Shown: positions 59,283-64,000 of the stretch, one piece after another | Position numbering within the stretch: position 1 is the stretch's first letter | Layout: each line of letters opens with the position of its first letter | DNA from: Absidia repens | Lineage: Eukaryota > Mucoromycota > Mucoromycetes > Mucorales > Cunninghamellaceae | Direction of reading: 5' to 3' | Assembly: GCA_002105175.1 (NCBI GenBank) | Contig: MCGE01000018.1 | Coordinates: 1-64,000, forward strand | DNA: 64,000 nucleotides | Program-made: the position numbers and the translations under genes | Notes under the pieces: generated by a model | Seen by the model: the letters and a program-made list of their open reading frames with translations, nothing else | What the model was told of the DNA's origin: nothing | Databases searched by the model: none

Positions 59283-59303
59283 TCAGGGCGTGTTTCGCCC
59301 TGA
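59283..59303. other. Perfect 8-bp hairpin
   Basis: TCAGGGCG, loop TGTTT, CGCCCTGA. Directly beside the palindrome at 59333 and upstream of repeat copy H. Confidence 0.7.
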
Positions 59304-59332
59304 ACCAAAAGACGAAAAATTTATACGGGCAT

Positions 59333-59356
59333 TAAAAAAAACTCGAGTTTTTTTTA
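59333..59356. repeat. Perfect 24-bp palindrome
   Basis: T, eight A, CTCGAG, eight T, A: self-complementary over 24 bp. A weaker version is at about 30344-30366. Confidence 0.8.
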
Positions 59357-59399
59357 GCCAATAAGAAACCTCTTTTCTTCCTCTTTTTTTTTTTTTTTT

Positions 59400-59790
59400 T
59401 AATAAAACCATCCTCAATGAAGTATTGGACATTAGACATATTGGATTAGTATTAGAATGTGAGTCAGGGATATTTTGAAAAGTGTAATGCAAACATGCAT
59501 GGGGGATACTCTTCCATTTTGGATTCAGGATTTGGAACCATTTAGATTAGGCTACTTGTAGCAATTAGATATAGGCACCGTCATTAGTTTAGTTTTGTGT
59601 TAGTGGTCATAGTTTTATTTCTACAACTGATTAATCATATCTCGTATTTTTATTATAATTATTATGTCTTTCTCATTCGTTTAATACGTCCTCAGCGGTA
59701 TATCCCTTTTTACAATCGCCACCTCACTCATTTAGGTTAGCGCTGGCCATTCCAGTTGCTGTTTATTTATATTTCAATAAAATATGTCTT
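59400..59790 (+). repeat. Dispersed repeat, diverged copy H
   Basis: Forward, strongly diverged copy with TTGGATTAGTATTAGAATGT, GAGTCAGGGATATTTTGAAA, ATGCATGGGGGATACTCTTC, CATTTTGGATTCAGGATTTG and TTTAGTTTTGTGTTAG in the family order, and AATAAAATATGTC near 59777. No CACGTG box is found at its 5' side. Confidence 0.55.
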
Positions 59791-60128
59791 TTTATCCTTA
59801 TCAACCATTGACTCAAATCCATGTTGGCATTAGGCCGAGGTTTTTTATTTTGAGATTGTATATATTATACCAACCACTCCCTCTTTGTGTTTGATACGCA
59901 TTTCATACCTTCACATTGAAAATTCATATCCATGTTCAAGTGTTTTTGCTTTTTATTGAATATAGTAGAAAGTAATAACCAGTACTACACTAGACAACTG
60001 TGTACTATACTAGACTAGACCAATTTACACTATGTTATCAAGGTAATAATTAATTGATTGCAACGAATTTCTCTACTTTTGATCAAGGGCGATTTGAGCA
60101 ATTGTCAAGAAAAAATACGGGGAGAGCA

Positions 60129-60421
60129 CCGAAACCCAACCGGGACATCATCATTTTAGCCAATAAAATCAGGAGAAAGTGTTGTGCCTAGCTGATTTCC
60201 TTTGGGTGAACGTTTCCTCCACACAGAAAAAAGCCCCAGCACAAAACTTATTTCTTTGGGTAGATGTTTCCTCCACACAGAGAAGTAAGCTTGCCACGAC
60301 ATTTTTTCGTGATATTATTGGCTTGACCTGTAGTACCGCTCACTTCAAAAAGTCAATCTTTGTTTTGGATACACCCTGATTTTATTGGTTAAAATGTTGA
60401 TGTCCCGATTGGGTTTGGGTG
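60129..60421. mobile_element. MITE-like element with 47-bp terminal inverted repeats
   Basis: The left repeat 60129-60175 and the reverse complement of the right repeat 60375-60421 match at 43 of 47 positions (CACC[G/C]AAACCCAA[C/T]CGGG and onwards, ending AATAAAATCAGG). The 199-bp interior carries two direct repeats of about 38 bp (60198-60236 and 60253-60292) sharing GTTTCCTCCACACAGA. No transposase frame is present, so it would be non-autonomous. No clear target-site duplication is visible. Confidence 0.75.
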
Positions 60422-61042
60422 AGGGTGGGCAACGTTGAACCACCCTAAATTCTGGCCGACAACCCCGCTATTCTATATGCACAGCATTTGCAAATCAAAC
60501 TATTTTTGACATACTACTGCAATCGAATTGATTCTCGTGTCACATCAAAAGTCGTGGCATGAAAATTACATGTGTAGAGACGAAATGGTAAGAACACCTC
60601 ACTTTCCTTTTTTGAGGATGAGACTGATATTTGCTAGTATGTAGTAGAAGTTCATGAATGCGGAGGCCGCCATTTTATCATGGAAGGAGTTCGGTAAAAC
60701 CATATATAAGGACATATTCGAAACAATACCAATCAACCAAATATAGTAAAATCATAAAGTCAGTCAAACAAGAGATCATAGTGTCAACATCGCAAAATAG
60801 TAGTAGCTGTTCTAACGTATATTATACTATAATTGTGAGTGGTAATAATATCACAGCTGAAAGTGGATAATATCTTAATTACTTATGTTTGTTTTGATTA
60901 TTTTGCGATTCTTCAAGATTTTGAATGCGACAAAAAATGCGGTTTGTGAATGTTCAATCCCCGCCTTTTTTTTAAAAAAAATATTTGCTCTTTCCAGACA
61001 CTTCTTTTCTTCTTCACTTTTTTAATTTTCTTATTTCTAAAA
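60422..61042. other. Intergenic upstream of the bZIP gene
   Basis: No gene seen. The T/C-rich stretch 60990-61035 precedes the ATG at 61043 and looks like the leader. Confidence 0.4.
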
Positions 61043-61134
61043 ATGGAATCCTATCTCTCAACTATAGATAATTACATATATGAACAGGATGAAAGACAGC
61101 AGCAGCAAAATTTATTTTATCTTCAACAAGAACA

Positions 61135-61166
<32 letters not shown>

Positions 61167-62770
61167 AGCAGCAACAACAACAGCAACAACAGCAACAGCA
61201 ACAACAGCAACAACAGCTCAATTCATCCTCATGGTCAACTTCATTTGCCACCGATCCATACTTTCAGTCTGTTATGTCAATACCACAGCCATACATGTAT
61301 GCTTCTAATATGACGGATTACCAGCAAATGTCAATACCAGCACCAACACCAACACCAACACTGCCACCAATCGCTTCTCGTGCTACTACTGATCACGACA
61401 ACTCATCTACAAAAATCCGCAGAAAACCTGGCCGTCGACCCAACCCAGCTTCACCAGCTCATCGAAAAGAACAAAACCGGGCAGCGCAAAGGGCATTCAG
61501 AGAACGGAAGGAACGCCGCCTTCATGACCTGGAAACCACTATTCGAGCCATTCAGGAACAGCATCACTCAACAGCCAAAGAATTGAAGAAAACCAAGAAA
61601 CAACTGGAAGAAGTCAAGTCTGAAAACTGGTACATCAAGGGCGTGATGCTGACTCTACAGTTTATGTGTATGCTTCACAACATCGGTATACCTCCTCATT
61701 CGCCTTACCTCTCCGAAGAAACGATAGCGGAAATGGCCAAGACACATCCACACTCCACCGAAGCTTACATTACTGCGTATACTAGTCATAACAATGATAT
61801 GAAACAGGAACTCAATGCAGACATCTCCAACCAGTCTGTCTCATCTCCTAACGACAACTTATACAACAGCAACAGCAACAACAACAACAACAACAGCAGC
61901 AGAAGTAACAGCAATTCAATATCAACACCATCTCCGCCACTTCCCAATGATGAAATGGATCCAACTATGGCAACGAAAGACGAAGACTCTGGGCATCACG
62001 AAAGACAGGGATACACATCATCAACTGAGCCGATATTCAAACAAGAAGATATAGAACGGAAAATGAAGGATACTGATGACGATGATGACAACGATGCAGA
62101 AGACAGCAGCAGTACGACATCTGCGATTCAACACATTCATCTCCAACTTCGGATCCAATCCTCATTCTCCGACATGTCCAACACACCCCAGCCTTCCGAA
62201 CGACTCCAAATGACACCATTACAACGGGCGGTCGCCCATGATGCTCGTATCGACCTGATTCCTTGTCCTCAAATGCGTGATCGCCTGATTATCTTTCGGG
62301 ACCAAATGGATTACGACCGATGCTTCAGTATGCTTTTGGATAGTGCAGTTTTTCATGGCGGCGATCCTACGCTCAGTAAAAATTGGGAACTGCCTCATTC
62401 GTTCTATGGTGACTATTGGTTCCTTTGCTCAAAGTATGACATGGAAACGGAAGCACGTTGGCGTCAGATGAAAAACCTACATTGGTCTCACGGTCAAGCC
62501 AGAACAACATGGTCGTTGCCCTCTTATCCAGCTGTATCTCAAACAAACCATCCACTACCATTGAATGATAGCTCCTTGGAGCCGCAAGCCACACCTCCAT
62601 CTCTAGGTAAGCGAATGAAACAGAAAAAAAAAAATGGGGCCAAAAATCCAAATTTAGTCTAATACTCATTTTTTATTATCAATTCCCCAACAGATGATAT
62701 GATGACAATGATGAAATCTCTATCGGCGTCAGTGGATCAAGCAAACGGGATGAATCATCTGAAGTATTAG
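61043..62770 (+). CDS. bZIP transcription factor, YAP/PAP1-like, with polyglutamine tract
   Basis: Exons 61043-62606 and 62694-62770 give 546 residues. A tract of about 29 Gln lies near 31-59. The basic region HRKEQNRAAQRAFRERKERR (about 142-161) has the NxxAQxxFR pattern of fungal AP-1/YAP factors, followed by a leucine-zipper-like coil (LHDLE, IRAIQEQ, LKKTKKQLEEV). The middle is Asn/Ser-rich and acidic. The C-terminal third (RDRLIIFRDQMDYDRCFSML, WELPHSFYGDYWFLCSKYD) resembles the DUF3425 region found in fungal bZIPs. Such factors control stress, metal or nutrient responses in the nucleus; the exact role is unknown. The upstream in-frame ATG at 60950 would add a Phe/Leu-rich 31 residues and is probably in the leader. 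Confidence 0.88.
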
Positions 62771-64000
62771 TCTTCCTCCCCCTCTCATTTGTTAGTTTGT
62801 AGTTTAGCTTATACTTGTTAGAATTACAGTGATTGCTGACATTGTTTTATTACTAAGATGAATAAAAATTGGATATGCCTAGGGAAATTCTCTGGGAAAA
62901 ATTGATGAATGTATATGGTTTTTTTAATGATGTGATACATACGCATTTTAATAAAGAAAGGGCGGGGTGAAATTTGGAAGAACGGGAAAAAGATGTACCA
63001 AAGTATCGGAAAAAAGAGGAACATCATGCAAATCAGCTACCAGTCTGAACCCAATATGTGAACCTTTTCTTTTGTTTTCTGGCATCACAGCGCAGTAAAA
63101 GGATTTATGGGTTCGAAATGTAGAGATATAGAGTGAGGGTGACAATGCGTTTTGCTCAAAAGCTTCTGCATATCCCTTTTGATTACAAATACTACCAAAA
63201 ATGGATCTATATAGAAAATAATCATATTGCCAATAAGAGAAATGAAGTATTCAGAAGGAATATATTATTTGTAAGTCGATCGACATAGCATTGAAACTCA
63301 GGGGAAAATGGGTTTGTTCGGTATTAAAACCAGGTTTTACTGAGCTCTTGCTTGCCCCAGTTTTTGTGTATTTATGCATTGACTGGAGGGAGTGTCATAT
63401 CGAAATAAAATAACGGTCATATGTTTACTTGTTTTTTATTGAATATCTCTCATACTGACTATGATTGGTTTACTCACGGCAGTCCTAATGGTTGCCTAAT
63501 TTTTGCTGTATATGCCTAGTTGGCAAGCTAGAAAAAAAGAATACAAATGTTTTTCTGGATACATAAAAATCGGTCTTATCTCTACCTCACTTACTAAATA
63601 GATAAGTGCTATATATGTATGGAGTGTACCTAAGCAAAAAACTGAGGAAGTATATTTTGTGCAAATATGTTATAGAGCGAATACAAGTGAGTTGAATGTT
63701 TTTTTTTTTTTTTTTTTTTTTTGCCACCTTTATTGCTTCAAACTTATGCCTATTTTTTACGACAACGCTAGGAGGTACAGCATGTTGATATATCATTGTA
63801 TAATCAGTATATGACTGTCGCAATATCACGTTCCTGGAATATCAGGAATCCCAGGTCAATATTTCGGGCAATTCAGCACTTTCACAACAGTAAATTAAAA
63901 GCAGTAATCAATTACAATATCACTGTATCCAAGGTAAAAAGATAGTACTGTAGTATGTCCATTTAAATTGGTATACAAACATACTCTGCAAATATCTGTC
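62771..64000. other. Intergenic, no gene seen to the window end
   Basis: AATAAAAAT near 62860 is a candidate polyadenylation signal for the bZIP gene. A T-run lies at about 63700-63722. No domain-bearing frame or recognised repeat. Confidence 0.4.

Overview
The window is AT-rich fungal nuclear DNA, most likely from an early-diverging fungus of the Mucoromycota (Mucorales-like). The reasons are many short GT-AG introns (roughly 50-150 nt), long homopolymer A/T runs, polyglutamine tracts, and a gene set that is purely eukaryotic and fungal: CHS7, BRO1, GLO3, ERJ5, a septin, pepsin-like protease and two G-alpha subunits. I saw no rRNA, tRNA, CRISPR or bacterial-type operon. Genes are single units; all exon joins below were deduced by eye from splice sites, conservation and reading-frame arithmetic.

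Layout. 0.7-3.5 kb: AVT3/4-type vacuolar amino-acid transporter (+). 6.0-7.3 kb: ERJ5-like ER J-protein (-), divergent from a pepsin-like aspartic protease (+, 7.8-9.2 kb). 10.9-11.7 kb: ribosomal protein eS24 (-). 13.0-13.9 kb: disordered proline/serine-rich protein (-). 15.0-16.6 kb: hexokinase (+). 17.5-18.2 kb: Arp2/3 subunit 5 (-), divergent from TIM21 (+, 18.6-19.4 kb). 19.9-21.7 kb: CDC3-group septin (-). 22.8-24.6 kb: GLO3-type ArfGAP (-). 24.9-26.3 kb: CHS7-like chitin synthase export factor (-). 28.7-30.1 kb: G-alpha 1 (-). 31.5-34.9 kb: BRO1 (-). 36.0-37.4 kb: SAC7-like RhoGAP (+). 39.3-41.7 kb: hexose transporter with micro-exons (+). 45.9-47.8 kb: GATA-like double zinc-finger factor (-). 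52.2-52.9 kb: secreted Cys/Ser-rich protein (+). 53.5-55.0 kb: secreted sialate O-acetylesterase-like protein (+). 55.7-57.3 kb: G-alpha 2 (-). 61.0-62.8 kb: bZIP factor (+).

Several products act in the same processes: hexose uptake and phosphorylation (transporter, hexokinase), membrane traffic and cell-wall delivery (GLO3, CHS7, BRO1, ERJ5), polarity and cytoskeleton (ARPC5, septin, RhoGAP) and signalling (two G-alpha). They are not clustered in an operon-like way and I infer no dedicated pathway cluster.

The most unusual content is between genes. A dispersed non-coding repeat family of about 0.6-0.9 kb occurs in both orientations (3.9, 9.5, 27.6, 42.0 and 50.3 kb, with partial copies near 43.3, 43.5, 49.9 and 59.4 kb). 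The five long copies start next to a CACGTG box; the family has a strongly conserved core that could fold into a hairpin, and AATAAA-type signals. A separate 293-bp element at 60.1 kb has 47-bp terminal inverted repeats. In the genes, G-alpha 2 has Leu instead of Glu in its P-loop and a 6-nt micro-exon, and the hexose transporter has 4-, 9- and 15-nt exons.
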